The notes: generated from the letters alone by a model not told the origin. A DNA stretch of 64,000 bases from Burkholderiales bacterium JOSHI_001 (GCA_000244995.1 CM001438.1:2194090-2258089); one strand, 5' to 3'. Positions 17,595 through 27,410 are shown, counted from the stretch's first letter. Made by a program: numbers and translations.

Positions 17595-18359
17595 ATGAAA
17601 CTGTTCGACCTGTCCGGCCAGGTGGCCGTCGTCACCGGCTCGTCGCGCGGCATCGGCCGCGCCATCGCGCTGCGCCTGGCCGAGCACGGCGCGCGGGTGG
17701 TGATCTCCTCGCGCAAGCAGGACGCCTGCGAGGCCGTGGTGCAGGACATCAACGCCCAACACGGGGCCGGGCGGGCCGTCGCCATTGCCGCCAGCCTGTC
17801 CAGCAAGGACGCCTTGCAGGGCCTGGTGGATGGCGCGCTGGCCGCCTTCGGCCGCATCGACACCCTGGTGTGCAATGCCGCCAGCAACCCCTACTACGGG
17901 CCCATGGGGGGCCTCAGCGACGAGCAGTTCCGCAAGATCCTGGACAACAACGTCATCAGCAACCACTGGCTGATCCAGATGTGCCTGCCGGGCATGCTGG
18001 CGCGCAAGGCGGGCTCCATCGTCATCGTCTCTTCCATCGGGGGCCTGCGCGGCAGCACCAGCATCGGCGCCTACAACATCAGCAAGGCGGCGGACTTCCA
18101 GCTGGCGCGCAACCTGGCGCACGAACTGGGGCCGCAGGGTGTGCGGGTGAACTGCATCGCACCGGGCCTGGTGCGCACCGACTTCGCCCGCGCGCTGTGG
18201 GAAGACCCGGCGGTGCTGGCCAAGGTGACGAAGGACTTTCCGATGCGCCGCATCGGCGAGCCCGACGAGATCGCCGGCGCGGCGGTCTACCTGGCCTCCC
18301 CGGCCAGCAGCTACATGACCGGCCAGGCGCTGGTGTGCGACGGCGGGGCCACGATCTGA
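17595..18359 (+). CDS. SDR-family oxidoreductase
   Basis: 254-residue short-chain dehydrogenase/reductase. The nucleotide-binding motif is VVTGSSRGIGRAIALR, with SSRKQ after strand 2 suggesting NADP preference. NAASNPYYGP is the structural NAG-type motif, and the catalytic set is Ser in SSIGGLRGS with YNISKAA. The C-terminus has the usual SSYMTGQALVCDGG ending. Substrate is unknown. The ATG at 17595 was chosen by homology; longer in-frame starts run into the divergent thiolase gene. It shares a 172-base intergenic region with the thiolase. Confidence 0.92.
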   Translation: MKLFDLSGQVAVVTGSSRGIGRAIALRLAEHGARVVISSRKQDACEAVVQDINAQHGAGRAVAIAASLSSKDALQGLVDGALAAFGRIDTLVCNAASNPYYGPMGGLSDEQFRKILDNNVISNHWLIQMCLPGMLARKAGSIVIVSSIGGLRGSTSIGAYNISKAADFQLARNLAHELGPQGVRVNCIAPGLVRTDFARALWEDPAVLAKVTKDFPMRRIGEPDEIAGAAVYLASPASSYMTGQALVCDGGATI

Positions 18360-18369
18360 TCGGGTCCGC

Positions 18370-20382
18370 TCAACCCGCCGCCGCGGTGATGGCTTCGATC
18401 TCGGCCTGCACCTCCAGCCAGCGCTCTTCCAGCAGGGCCACCTCGGCGGCAATGTGGTTCAGGCGGCGGCCGGTTTCGGCGATCTCGGGGCCGGCCAGAC
18501 TGCCGCCGGCCAGCAGGGTTTCCAGGTCGCTGCGTTCCTGGCCCAGCTTTTCCAGGCGGGCGTCGATCTTCAGCACTTCGTTGCGCAGCGGCCGGGTTCG
18601 GTTGGCCAGATCGGCCCGGGCCTGGGCCCCTTGTTTGCGGTCGTCGCGGCGGTTGGCGCTGTTGGGAATGTCGGCCTTCTTGCCGGGCGGCGCGACAGGC
18701 GCCTTGCTGCTGCTGACAGCCACCGGCGGCGGCAGGTCCCGAACCGGGGCGGGCGGGGGCGGCGGTTCCAGGCCCCGGGCCACGGCACGCGACACGTCCA
18801 GCAACCAGCGCTGGTAGTCGTCCAGGTCGCCGTCGAAGGGCGCCACGCCGCCGCGGGTGACCAGCCAGAACTCGTCGCACACCTCGCGCAGCAGCGCGCG
18901 GTCGTGGCTGACCAGCAGCACCGTGCCTTCGAATTCGTTCAGCGCAATGGACAGCGCTTCGCGCGTGTTCAGGTCCAGGTGGTTGGTGGGCTCGTCCAGC
19001 AGCAGCAGGTTGGGGCGCTGCCAGACGATGGTGGCCAGCACCAGCCGGGCGCGTTCACCCCCCGACAGCGTGCCCACACGCTGGTGAACCATGTCGCCGG
19101 TGAAGCGGAACTGGCCCAGGAAGTTGCGCAGTTCCTGTTCGCGCGCCTGCGGCGAAACTTCGCGCGCCAGCCGCACCATGCGCTGCAGGGGCGTGTCGTC
19201 TTCACTCAGCAGGTCCATCTCCTGCTGCGCGAAGTAGCCGATGGCCAGGCCCTTGCCCTCGGTCAGCGTGCCGGCGATGGGCGGCAGCATGTGCGAGATG
19301 GTCTTCACCAGCGTGGACTTGCCCTGGCCGTTGGCACCCAGGATGCCGATGCGCTGGCCGGCCATCACGGTGCGGCTGACGTTCTGCACGATGGTGGTTT
19401 CACCGTAACCGCAACTCAGGTCGCGCATCGTCAACATCGGGTTGGGCAGGTTGGCCGGCTCGCGGAATTCGAACTCGAAGTCGCTGTCGGTCAGCACCGG
19501 GGCCAGCTTCTGCATGCGGTCCAGCGCCTTCACCCGGCTTTGCGCCTGCTTGGCCTTGCTGGCCTTGGCCTTGAAGCGGTCGATGAAGCGCTGCAACTGC
19601 GCGATCTTGTCCTGCTGGCGCGAGAAGGCGCTGGCCTGCTGCGACAGGCGCTCGGCGCGCATGTCTTCAAAGGCGCTGTAGTTGCCGCCGTAGCGGATGA
19701 GGCCGGCGTTGTCCAGGTGCAGGGTGACGTTGGTCACCGCGTCCAGGAACTCGCGGTCGTGGCTGATCACCACCAGCAGGCCGTTGTAGCGCTTCAACCA
19801 GCCTTCCAGCCACACCAGGGCGTCCAGGTCCAGGTGGTTGGTGGGCTCGTCCAGCAGCATCAGCGCGGCCGGGCACATCAGCGCGCGGGCCAGTTGCAGG
19901 CGCATGCGCCAGCCGCCGGAAAAGCTGTTCACCGGCGCGTCCAGCTGTTCGCTGCGAAAGCCCAGGCCCAGCAGCATGGCCTGGGCGCGGGCGCGGGCGT
20001 CGAAGGCGCCGGCATGTTCCAGCGCGGCGTGGGCGTCGGCCATGGCGTGGCCGTCGCCGGCGGCTTCGGCGGCGTCCAGCTGGGCCTGGGCTTGGGTCAG
20101 CGGCACGTCGCCGGCCAGCACGAAGGCGGTGGCGCCTTCGTCGGTTTCGGGCATGTGCTGGGCCACCTCGGCCATGCCGCCGGGGGCCAGCCAGCGCGGC
20201 GGCATCTCCACATCGCCGGCGTCGGCGTGCAGCCGGTTGGTCAGCAGCGAGAACAGGCTGGACTTGCCGGCGCCGTTGCGGCCCACCAGGCCCACCTTGT
20301 CATTGGGGTTCAAGGTGACGCTGGCGTCCTGCAGCACCACCTTCACGCCGCGGCGCAGCGTGACGCCCTTCAGTTGGATCAT
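18370..20382 (-). CDS. ABC-F family ATPase (YheS-type)
   Basis: 670-residue soluble protein with two ABC domains and no membrane part. Domain 1 has GLVGRNGAGKSS, FSGGWRMRLQLARAL and LLDEPTNHLDLD; domain 2 has GILGANGQGKST, TLSGGERARLVLA and LLDEPTNHLDLN. Between them is the charged linker (about residues 245-325, RFKAKASKAKQAQSRVKALD) that reaches toward the ribosomal peptidyl-transferase centre. The last 100 or so residues form a proline-rich spacer and a coiled coil. ABC-F proteins relieve stalled ribosomes; this domain layout fits the housekeeping YheS group and not an antibiotic-resistance factor. It is the last gene of a long minus-strand run. Confidence 0.93.
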   Translation of the reverse strand: MIQLKGVTLRRGVKVVLQDASVTLNPNDKVGLVGRNGAGKSSLFSLLTNRLHADAGDVEMPPRWLAPGGMAEVAQHMPETDEGATAFVLAGDVPLTQAQAQLDAAEAAGDGHAMADAHAALEHAGAFDARARAQAMLLGLGFRSEQLDAPVNSFSGGWRMRLQLARALMCPAALMLLDEPTNHLDLDALVWLEGWLKRYNGLLVVISHDREFLDAVTNVTLHLDNAGLIRYGGNYSAFEDMRAERLSQQASAFSRQQDKIAQLQRFIDRFKAKASKAKQAQSRVKALDRMQKLAPVLTDSDFEFEFREPANLPNPMLTMRDLSCGYGETTIVQNVSRTVMAGQRIGILGANGQGKSTLVKTISHMLPPIAGTLTEGKGLAIGYFAQQEMDLLSEDDTPLQRMVRLAREVSPQAREQELRNFLGQFRFTGDMVHQRVGTLSGGERARLVLATIVWQRPNLLLLDEPTNHLDLNTREALSIALNEFEGTVLLVSHDRALLREVCDEFWLVTRGGVAPFDGDLDDYQRWLLDVSRAVARGLEPPPPPAPVRDLPPPVAVSSSKAPVAPPGKKADIPNSANRRDDRKQGAQARADLANRTRPLRNEVLKIDARLEKLGQERSDLETLLAGGSLAGPEIAETGRRLNHIAAEVALLEERWLEVQAEIEAITAAAG

Positions 20383-20412
20383 GGCAAGGGCTCAGTCGAA
20401 TCGAAAAAGGTT

Positions 20413-21432
20413 TCAGGAAAAGGCCAGCACGGTGCGGCCGGCCAGGGTGCCGGCGCGCATGTCGTCCAGCACCGCGTTCACGTCGGACAGTGGCCGCTGG
20501 GTGACCTGGCAATGCAACTGGCCGCTGGCGGCCAGGGCCAAGGTGGCGCGCAGGTCCTCGCGGGTGCCCACGGCGCTGCCGATGATGCGGAATTCTCCGC
20601 CCACCAGTTGCAGCGCGCCGAACTGCAGCGGCTGCGGCGGCAGGCCCACCACGCTGAGCGTGCCGCCCGGGCGCAGGCACTTCAGCGCCAGGTCGTAGGC
20701 GGCGCGGGCGGCGGAGGTCACCACCGCCACGTGCGCGCCTCCCAGGCCGCGCACGGCCTTCGGTGTTTCAGGCGACAGGGCGTTGAAAGCATGCGCGGCG
20801 CCCAGCGCCTTGGCGGCGGCCAGCTTGTCGTCGGCCACGTCCAGCGCGATGACCTCGGCGCCCCGTGCGCGGGCGATCTGCAGCGCCAGGTGCCCCAGGC
20901 CGCCCACGCCGACCACGGCCACCCGCTGGCCTGGGCCCACGCCAGCCTGGTGGATGGCGCGGTAGCTGGTGACACCGGCGCAGAACAGCGGCGCGCCTTC
21001 GGCCGAGCTCAGCGCGTCGGGCACCGGGATGGCATGGCTGGCCTTGGCGCGCATGAACTCGGCGTAGCCGCCGTCCACCGTCATGCCGCTGACCGTGCCC
21101 TTGCGGCACAGGTTCTCGCGGCCTTCCTGGCACTGATCGCACTGGCCGCAGGCCCAGTGCAACCAGGCCGCGCCCACGCGCTGGCCCAGTGCCAGGTGCG
21201 ACACGTCGGCGCCGCGCTTCACCACCGTGCCCACCACCTCGTGGCCGGGGATCAGTTGCGCCTTGGTGCCGGCCTTGAAGCCGGGCGTGTCGCCGTCGAT
21301 GATGTGCAGGTCGGAATGGCACACGCCGCAGGCCTGCACCCGCAGCAGCACCTCGTCCGGGCCGGGTTCGGGCACGGCCAGGTCCAGCAGGGCCAGCGGG
21401 GCACCGAAGCTTTGCAGGACAGCGGCTTTCAT
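20413..21432 (-). CDS. Zinc-dependent alcohol dehydrogenase
   Basis: 339-residue medium-chain dehydrogenase. Catalytic zinc ligands are Cys in CGVCHSDLH and His-Glu in PGHEVVG; the four structural-zinc cysteines are in CGQCDQCQEGRENLC. The cofactor site is VAVVGVGGLGHLALQIARARG with an acidic residue after strand 2 (ALDVAD), favouring NAD. This corresponds to the AdhP/AdhA type acting on primary alcohols and aldehydes. It lies 30 bases from both neighbours in the minus-strand run, between prmB and the ABC-F gene. Confidence 0.92.
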   Translation of the reverse strand: MKAAVLQSFGAPLALLDLAVPEPGPDEVLLRVQACGVCHSDLHIIDGDTPGFKAGTKAQLIPGHEVVGTVVKRGADVSHLALGQRVGAAWLHWACGQCDQCQEGRENLCRKGTVSGMTVDGGYAEFMRAKASHAIPVPDALSSAEGAPLFCAGVTSYRAIHQAGVGPGQRVAVVGVGGLGHLALQIARARGAEVIALDVADDKLAAAKALGAAHAFNALSPETPKAVRGLGGAHVAVVTSAARAAYDLALKCLRPGGTLSVVGLPPQPLQFGALQLVGGEFRIIGSAVGTREDLRATLALAASGQLHCQVTQRPLSDVNAVLDDMRAGTLAGRTVLAFS

Positions 21433-21462
21433 CGCGAGGGTTCTCCAGTCAGAAGGGCGGAC

Positions 21463-22335
21463 TCAGGCCAGCGCCGCGCGTTCCAGCAGCAGCACCTGGT
21501 CGTCGCCGGCGCTGGTGGGCAGCCACAGCGGCTGCAGCCTGGGGAAGGCGGCTTCGAAGTGCGCCCGCTCGTGGCCGATTTCCAGCACCAGCACGGCGCC
21601 TTCGTTCAGGTGGATCGGTGCCTGTTGCAGCAGGCCGCGGATGAAGTCCATGCCGTCGGCGCCGCCGGCCAGGGCCAGCGCGGGTTCGGCCTGGAACTCG
21701 GGCGGCAGCACGGCCATCGACGCGCTGTTGACGTAGGGCGGGTTGCACAGGATCAGGTCGTAGCGCCGGCCGGCCACGGCGGCCAGGCCGTCGCCGGCAA
21801 GCAGGTGCACGCGGGCACCGAGTTCATGGCGCTGGACGTTCCGGGCGGCCACGGCCAGGGCGTCGGTGCTGATGTCGGCGCCGTCCACCTGCATCTGGGG
21901 CCAGGCCATGGCGGCCAGGCAGGCCAGGCTGCCGTTGCCGGTGCACAGGTCCAGCACGCGCTGTGCGCCTTCCGGCAGCCAGGGGTCCAGCAGGCCTTCG
22001 GCCAGCACCTCGGCGATCAGCGAACGCGGCACGATGGCGCGTTCGTCCACGAAAAAGGGCACGCCCTGCAGCCAGGCTTCGCCCGTCAGGTAGGCCGCCG
22101 GCCGGCGGCTGGTGATGCGCTGTTCGATCAGCGCCTGCACGCTGGCCTGTTCATCGGCGCTGAGCCGGCGCTGCGCGTCGGGGCCGTCGTCCAGCGGTGT
22201 GTCCAGGGGCAGGCCCAGGCGCCACAGCACCAGCCAGGCGGCTTCGTCCCAGGCGTTGGTGGTGCCATGGCCAAACGAAACGCCCGCCTGTTGCAGGCGG
22301 GCGCTGGCGGCTTGCACGGTGTCCAGCAGCGTCAT
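21463..22335 (-). CDS. prmB: Ribosomal protein L3 N5-glutamine methyltransferase
   Basis: 290-residue methyltransferase that modifies a glutamine of ribosomal protein L3. An N-terminal helical domain (about residues 1-95) with [20 protein letters not shown] and [10 protein letters not shown] precedes the SAM site [16 protein letters not shown] and the catalytic [10 protein letters not shown] loop. The [15 protein letters not shown] stretch separates PrmB from the release-factor enzyme PrmC. The start overlaps the stop of dapE by 4 bases (ATGA), so the two are translationally coupled. Confidence 0.93.
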   Translation of the reverse strand: MTLLDTVQAASARLQQAGVSFGHGTTNAWDEAAWLVLWRLGLPLDTPLDDGPDAQRRLSADEQASVQALIEQRITSRRPAAYLTGEAWLQGVPFFVDERAIVPRSLIAEVLAEGLLDPWLPEGAQRVLDLCTGNGSLACLAAMAWPQMQVDGADISTDALAVAARNVQRHELGARVHLLAGDGLAAVAGRRYDLILCNPPYVNSASMAVLPPEFQAEPALALAGGADGMDFIRGLLQQAPIHLNEGAVLVLEIGHERAHFEAAFPRLQPLWLPTSAGDDQVLLLERAALA

Positions 22336-23477
22336 GTCAACAGCGCTTCCAGGGTGCGGCGGTAGATGGCCGCCAGCGGTTCGACGTCGGCCAGCTTCAC
22401 GTGTTCGTCCACCTTGTGGATGCTGGCGTTCAGCGGCCCGAACTCCACCACCTGCGGGCAGATGCGGATCAGGAAGCGGCCATCGCTGGTGCCACCGGTG
22501 GTGGACAGCTCGGGCGTGACGCCGGTCTCGGCCCGGATGGCCCCGATGAGCGCCTCGCTCAAGGACCCCGGCCGGGTGAGGAAGGGCTGGCCGCCCAGGG
22601 TCCAGGCGATGTCGTGTTCCAGGCCGTGGCGGTTCAGGATGTCGGCCACGCGGGCCTTCAGCCCGTCGGGGGTGCTTTCGGTGCTGAAGCGGAAGTTGAA
22701 GTCCACCACCACCTCGCCCGGGATCACGTTCGTGGCGCCGGTGCCGCCGTGGATGTTGCTCACCTGCCAGGTGGTGGGCGGGAAGTGCTCGTTGCCGGCG
22801 TCCCAGGCGGTGGCGGCCAGTTCGGCCAGGGCCGGGGCCAACTGGTGGATGGGGTTGCGCGCCAGTTGCGGGTAGGCCACGTGGCCCTGAATGCCCTTCA
22901 CGCTGAGCTTGCCCGACAGGCTGCCGCGGCGGCCGTTCTTGATGGTGTCGCCCAATCGGTCCACCGAGGTGGGTTCGCCCACGATGCAGCAATCGATCCG
23001 CACGCCGCGTGCTTCCAGGGCGTCCACCACCTTCACCGTGCCGTCCACCGAGGGGCCCTCTTCGTCGCTGGTGAACAGCAGCGCCACGCTGCCGGCGTGA
23101 TCCGGGTTCGCGCGCACGAAGCTTTCAGCGGCCACGGTCATGGCGGCGATGGAGGCCTTCATGTCGGCCGCGCCGCGGCCGTAGAGCAGGCCGTCGCGCA
23201 CCGTGGGCACGAAGGGGTCGCTGGACCAATGGGCCAAGGGCCCGGTGGGCACCACGTCGGTGTGGCCGGCGAACGCCACCAGCGGGCCGGGGCGGGCGCC
23301 CTGGTGCACCGCCCACAGGTTGGTGACACGGAAGTGGTCCGGCCCGAAGACCAGGGTTTCGCAAGTGAAGCCCAGCGGCGCCAGGCGCTGGGTGATCAGG
23401 CCCTGGCAGCCGGCGTCGTCGGGCGTGACCGAGGCCCGCGCGATCAGCGCTTCCAGCAGGCGGGTGGTTTCTGACAT
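22332..23477 (-). CDS. dapE: Succinyl-diaminopimelate desuccinylase
   Basis: 381-residue M20-family zinc peptidase that removes succinate from N-succinyl-LL-diaminopimelate in lysine and peptidoglycan synthesis. Metal site residues are in [13 protein letters not shown] and [13 protein letters not shown]; the catalytic Glu pair is in FTSDEEGPS; the dimerisation-domain His and late metal His are in [11 protein letters not shown] and [11 protein letters not shown]. The length is typical for DapE. It lies 3 bases after pilU and overlaps prmB, inside a lysine cluster with dapD and dapC on the same strand. Confidence 0.95.
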   Translation of the reverse strand: MSETTRLLEALIARASVTPDDAGCQGLITQRLAPLGFTCETLVFGPDHFRVTNLWAVHQGARPGPLVAFAGHTDVVPTGPLAHWSSDPFVPTVRDGLLYGRGAADMKASIAAMTVAAESFVRANPDHAGSVALLFTSDEEGPSVDGTVKVVDALEARGVRIDCCIVGEPTSVDRLGDTIKNGRRGSLSGKLSVKGIQGHVAYPQLARNPIHQLAPALAELAATAWDAGNEHFPPTTWQVSNIHGGTGATNVIPGEVVVDFNFRFSTESTPDGLKARVADILNRHGLEHDIAWTLGGQPFLTRPGSLSEALIGAIRAETGVTPELSTTGGTSDGRFLIRICPQVVEFGPLNASIHKVDEHVKLADVEPLAAIYRRTLEALLT

Positions 23478-23480
23478 GGC

Positions 23481-24686
23481 TTACCGGGGGCCCAGGCCAC
23501 CCAGGCGCGTGCCCAGCCCGGCGCGGGTGCTGGGGGCGCCATCGGGGTACACGTCCAGCATCAGTTCGGTGAAGGCCGCGTCTTCGGGCTCGTCCTTCTT
23601 GGGCGGGGTGCGCACCGCGGGCGTGGCATCGTTTTGCAGGCGCCACATCAGGTTGGTGGGCGAATCGGCGAAGGCCAGCCCTTCGTCGCGGGTGATGGTG
23701 CCGTCGTTGATCAGGCGCGCCAGGTCGGCTTCGAAGGTTTGTGATCCGTCGGCCAGCGACTTCTCCATTGCTTCCTTCACCGAAGCCAGGTTGCCCTGTT
23801 CGATGGACTCGGCCACCAGCTTGGAATTCAGCAGCACCTCCACCGCGGGGCGGCGCCCGCCGGCGCTGGCGCGCACCAGGCGCTGCGAGACGATGGCACG
23901 CAGGCCCGAGGCCAGGTCGCCCAGCAGCGTGGGGCGGGCTTCCGGCGTGTAGAAGGACAGGATGCGGTTCAGCGCGTGGTAGCTGTTGTTGGCGTGCAGC
24001 GTGGCCATCACCAGGTGGCCCGACAGCGCGTAGGACAGCGCCGATGTCATGGTTTCGCGGTCGCGGATTTCGCCGATCATGATGCAGTCGGGGGCCTGGC
24101 GCAGCGCGTTGCGCAAGGCCACCTGCAGGCTGTTGGTGTCGCGGCCCACCTCGCGCTGGTTCACCACCGAGCGCTTGTTGGTGAACAGGAACTCGATCGG
24201 GTCCTCGATGGTGAGGATGTGGCCGCTCATCTGCTGGTTGCGCCACTCCAGCATGCTGGCCAGGGTGGTGCTCTTGCCGGTGCCGGTGGCGCCCACCATC
24301 AGGATCAGGCCGCGCTTTTCCAGCACCAGGGTGGACAGCATCTCGGGCAGCTTCAGCGAATCCAGCGAGGGGATGACGTGCGGGATGTGGCGGAACACCG
24401 CCGCGATGCTGCCGCGCTGGCGGAAGGCCGACAGGCGGAAGCTGCCCACTTCCTGCAACGCCACGCCCATGTTCAGCTCGCCGGTGTCGTCCAGTTCCTC
24501 CAGCTGCTGCGGGCTGAGCAGTTCGCTCAGCAGCTGCCGCGGCTGCTGCGGCGTCAACGCCACGTCGGACAACTGCAGCATCTGCCCGTTGATCTTGATG
24601 AGGATCGGCATGTTGGCCGACAGGAACACGTCCGACGCGTTCTTGTCGGCCATCAGCCGCAGCACGCGGTCCATATTCCCGCTCAT
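23481..24686 (-). CDS. pilU: Type IV pilus twitching ATPase PilU-like
   Basis: 401-residue hexameric secretion/retraction ATPase. Walker A is MVGATGTGKSTTLASM; the Asp box and Walker B are in LTIEDPIEFLF and IMIGEIRDRETM; the His box is TLHANNSYHALNRI. The C-terminal region around MEKSLADGSQTFEADL and the longer tail favour PilU over PilT. It powers pilus retraction with PilT at the inner membrane. GGGAGA lies 7 bases upstream of the ATG. Its place between dapD and dapE is unrelated to its function; no other pilus gene is near, so partners must be elsewhere. Confidence 0.88.
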   Translation of the reverse strand: MSGNMDRVLRLMADKNASDVFLSANMPILIKINGQMLQLSDVALTPQQPRQLLSELLSPQQLEELDDTGELNMGVALQEVGSFRLSAFRQRGSIAAVFRHIPHVIPSLDSLKLPEMLSTLVLEKRGLILMVGATGTGKSTTLASMLEWRNQQMSGHILTIEDPIEFLFTNKRSVVNQREVGRDTNSLQVALRNALRQAPDCIMIGEIRDRETMTSALSYALSGHLVMATLHANNSYHALNRILSFYTPEARPTLLGDLASGLRAIVSQRLVRASAGGRRPAVEVLLNSKLVAESIEQGNLASVKEAMEKSLADGSQTFEADLARLINDGTITRDEGLAFADSPTNLMWRLQNDATPAVRTPPKKDEPEDAAFTELMLDVYPDGAPSTRAGLGTRLGGLGPR

Positions 24687-24734
24687 CGTGATCTCCCTTG
24701 CTCAGTGCTCGTCATTCGTCAGCGCGCAGCGGGG

Positions 24735-24789
24735 CCAGCGCCGGGCCGCCCCAAGCGGCCCCGCCACCCCCTCGGGGGGTGGACGCTGG
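24735..24789. repeat. GC-rich multi-hairpin intergenic repeat
   Basis: CCAGCG and CGCTGG close a structure that contains GGGCCGC-CCCAA-GCGGCCC (24743-24761) and CCACCCCC-TCG-GGGGGTGG (24764-24782), a possible three-way junction. It lies between dapD and pilU, downstream of dapD on the minus strand, and shares its building blocks with the element at 63015-63069. It may act as a transcription terminator or a REP-like repeat. Confidence 0.6.
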
Positions 24790-24812
24790 ACACAGCGGCC
24801 GGGGGCTTCATG

Positions 24813-25646
24813 TCAGGCGCGCAGCAGTTCGTTGATGCTGGTCTTGCTGCGCGTCTGCGCATCCACCCGCTTGACGATGATGGCCGCGTACATGCTGTAG
24901 TCCTGGCCGGCGGCCGTCTTCTTGGGCAGGTTGCCGGACACCACCACGCTGCCGCTGGGCACGCGGCCGTAGCTGATTTCGCCCGTCTCGCGGTTGAACA
25001 GCGGCGTGCTCTGGCCGATGTACACGCCCATGCCCAGCACCGAGTTCTCTTCCACGATGACGCCTTCCACCACCTCGGAGCGCGCGCCGATGAAGCAGTT
25101 GTCTTCGATGATGGTGGGGTTGGCCTGCAGCGGCTCCAGCACGCCGCCGATGCCCACGCCGCCGGACAGGTGCACGTTCTTGCCGATCTGCGCGCAACTG
25201 CCCACCGTGGCCCAGGTGTCCACCATGGTGGCTTCATCGACGTAGGCGCCAATGTTCACGTAGCTGGGCATCAGCACCACGTTCTTGGCGATGTAGCTGC
25301 CGCGGCGCGCCACCGCGGGAGGCACCACGCGGATGCCGGTTTCGCGCATGGCGCTTTCGCTCACGTGGGCGAACTTGGTGGGCACTTTGTCGAAGAAGGA
25401 CAGGTCGCCCGAGCGCATCACCTGGTTGTCGTTCAGGCGGAAGCTCAACAGCACCGCCTTCTTCACCCACTGGTTCACCGTCCACTGGCCCACGCCCTGG
25501 CGTGTGGCCACGCGCAGGCGGCCGGCGTTCAGGTCGCCGATGACCTGTTCCACCGCGTCGCGGATCTTGCTGTCGGTGCTGGCGGGGTTCAGCGAGGCGC
25601 GGCCTTCCCAGGCCAGGTCGATCAGGTTCTGCAGTTCTTGGCTCAT
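24813..25646 (-). CDS. dapD: Tetrahydrodipicolinate N-succinyltransferase
   Basis: 277-residue left-handed beta-helix enzyme that transfers succinate from succinyl-CoA to tetrahydrodipicolinate. The N-terminal helical part ([18 protein letters not shown]) leads to the hexapeptide repeats [39 protein letters not shown] and the conserved [18 protein letters not shown]. Length is normal for DapD. It lies 14 bases after dapC; the shorter start within the longer frame matches all DapD N-termini. Together with dapC and dapE in this cluster it covers three consecutive steps of the succinylase route. Confidence 0.96.
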   Translation of the reverse strand: MSQELQNLIDLAWEGRASLNPASTDSKIRDAVEQVIGDLNAGRLRVATRQGVGQWTVNQWVKKAVLLSFRLNDNQVMRSGDLSFFDKVPTKFAHVSESAMRETGIRVVPPAVARRGSYIAKNVVLMPSYVNIGAYVDEATMVDTWATVGSCAQIGKNVHLSGGVGIGGVLEPLQANPTIIEDNCFIGARSEVVEGVIVEENSVLGMGVYIGQSTPLFNRETGEISYGRVPSGSVVVSGNLPKKTAAGQDYSMYAAIIVKRVDAQTRSKTSINELLRA

Positions 25647-25660
25647 GGCGGTGCGCTGCG

Positions 25661-26908
25661 TCAGGCAGCGTGTGAAGGGGATGAATGGGGGTGGCTTCGG
25701 GTGAAGGCCACGATGCGGTGCGCGGCTTCCAGGCATTCGGCGGTGTCGGCCACCAGCGCCATGCGGATGCGCCCGGCGCCGGGGTTCAGGCCGTGGGCCG
25801 GGCGGGCCAGCAGGCTGCCCGGCAGCACCGCCACATTGTATTGAGCCAGCAACTGCAGCGCGAAGCCGATGTCGTCGCCCGGGCCGTCCTCGGCGCTGCC
25901 ATAGCCCGCCTGCGGCACGGCGGCCCAGAGGTAGAAGCCAGCGTCGGGCAAGGCCACGTCCAGTTCGCTGGCCAGCAAGGGCGTGACCTGGGCGAACTTG
26001 CTGCGGTAGAGGTCCCTGTTGGCCACCACATGCGCCTCGTCGTTCCAGGCCGCGATGCTGGCGGCCTGCACCACCGGGCTCATGGCGCTGCCGTGGTAGG
26101 TGCGGTAGAGCAGGAAGTTCTTCAGGATGCGCGCGTCACCGGCCACGAAGCCCGAGCGCATGCCCGGCACGTTGCTGCGCTTGGACAGGCTGGTCAGCAT
26201 GACCAGGTTCCTGAAGTCGTCCCGGCCCAGCGCCTTGGCGGCCTGCAGACCGCCCAGCGGGGCGTCCTCGCGGAAGTAGATCTCTGAGTAGCACTCGTCG
26301 CTGGCGATGACGAAGCCATGGCGGTCGCTCAGCTCGAACAGGGTCTGCCACTCTGCCAGGGGCATCACCGCGCCGGTGGGGTTACCGGGAGAGCAGACGT
26401 AGACCAGTTGGGTGCGGGCCCAGGTGGCGGCGTCGATCTGGTCCCAGGCGGGGGCGAAGTTGCGAGCCGGGTCGCTGTTGGCGAAGGCCGTCTGGGCCCC
26501 GGCCAGGAGGGCCGCGCCTTCGTAAATTTGGTAGAAGGGGTTGGGGCACACGACGGTGGCGCCGGGCCGGCTGGGGTCGATCACGGTCTGGGCCAGCGCG
26601 AACAGCGCTTCGCGCGAACCGTTCACCGGCAGCACCTGGGTGGCCGGGTCTGCCACCACGCCGTAGCGGCGTTGCAGCCAGCCGGCGCAGGCCTCGCGCA
26701 GCGCCGGGCTGCCCGCCGTGGGGGGGTAGACCGACAGCCCGGACAGGTCGCCCCGCAGCACGGCTTCCACCAGCGGCGGTGTGGGGTGCTTGGGTTCGCC
26801 GATGCCCAGGCTGATGGGGCTGTGGGCCGGGCTGGGCGTGATGCCGCGCGTGAGTTCGCGCAGGCGCTCGAAGGGGTAGGGGTGCAGCTTGGCGAGCAGC
26901 GGGTTCAT
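25661..26908 (-). CDS. dapC: Succinyldiaminopimelate transaminase
   Basis: 415-residue class I/II PLP-dependent aminotransferase. The PLP Lys is in [20 protein letters not shown], with substrate and cofactor contacts in [11 protein letters not shown] and [11 protein letters not shown]. The N-terminus [20 protein letters not shown] is characteristic of betaproteobacterial DapC. It makes N-succinyl-LL-diaminopimelate from the keto acid and glutamate. The frame stays open to 27061 but the family start at 26908 is clear. Its neighbours dapD and dapE support the assignment. Confidence 0.94.
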   Translation of the reverse strand: MNPLLAKLHPYPFERLRELTRGITPSPAHSPISLGIGEPKHPTPPLVEAVLRGDLSGLSVYPPTAGSPALREACAGWLQRRYGVVADPATQVLPVNGSREALFALAQTVIDPSRPGATVVCPNPFYQIYEGAALLAGAQTAFANSDPARNFAPAWDQIDAATWARTQLVYVCSPGNPTGAVMPLAEWQTLFELSDRHGFVIASDECYSEIYFREDAPLGGLQAAKALGRDDFRNLVMLTSLSKRSNVPGMRSGFVAGDARILKNFLLYRTYHGSAMSPVVQAASIAAWNDEAHVVANRDLYRSKFAQVTPLLASELDVALPDAGFYLWAAVPQAGYGSAEDGPGDDIGFALQLLAQYNVAVLPGSLLARPAHGLNPGAGRIRMALVADTAECLEAAHRIVAFTRSHPHSSPSHAA

Positions 26909-26960
26909 GGCCGGGATTATCGCGGCAGGCACCGGGCCCGCCGGCTGCGGCCGCCGGGGG

Positions 26961-27386
26961 CTACAGCCAACCGATGCAGTTGGGCGCGCCGCACTGGCAG
27001 CGCAGCGTGCCCTCGTGGTGCGTTTCGCCGTAGTTGACGGTGATTTCTTCGCCGGGGGCAATGGCGCGCAGGGCGTAGAACTCGATGCGTCCGTCGCGGA
27101 TGCACAGCCGGGCGTTGGGCTGGCAACGGTGGTTGGTGAAGCGCATCGGGTCGTCGGACTTCGACGCGTCGATGGCCCGGCGTTCCGACACCTCCACGAT
27201 CATGATGCGCTGTTGGCCCTGGGCCCGGCGGCGCGCTTCGCTGACGGTGATGGATTCGCCGCGGATCTCGCCGATCTTGCGCTTGGGCGGAATAGGTTCT
27301 GCCGCGAACACCCCGGTGCCGTCGATGGTGCTGGGCGCCACGGTGACGGCGAACTTCTGGTAAGCGGGGCGGGTTGGCTGGTACAT
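26961..27386 (-). CDS. SET-domain protein (putative lysine methyltransferase)
   Basis: 141-residue protein that is almost entirely a SET domain: VAPSTIDGTGVFAAEPIPP near the start, MRFTNHRCQPNARLCI (the N-H-x-x-x-P-N cofactor loop), then EEITVNYGETHH and a post-SET-like cysteine cluster CQCGAPNCIGW. SET proteins of this short bacterial type have no established substrate. GGAG lies 8 bases before the ATG at 27386; a GTG at 27395 is possible. It lies between the MFS carrier and dapC on the same strand, with spacing that allows one operon. Confidence 0.85.
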   Translation of the reverse strand: MYQPTRPAYQKFAVTVAPSTIDGTGVFAAEPIPPKRKIGEIRGESITVSEARRRAQGQQRIMIVEVSERRAIDASKSDDPMRFTNHRCQPNARLCIRDGRIEFYALRAIAPGEEITVNYGETHHEGTLRCQCGAPNCIGWL

Positions 27387-27410
27387 GGGGGGCACTCCGT
27401 GACAGGGGGT

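Noticed and set aside
18454-22365. A 1303-residue plus-strand open frame
   Set aside because: Antisense to the ABC-F, alcohol dehydrogenase and prmB genes, which have complete catalytic motifs; the long frame has none.
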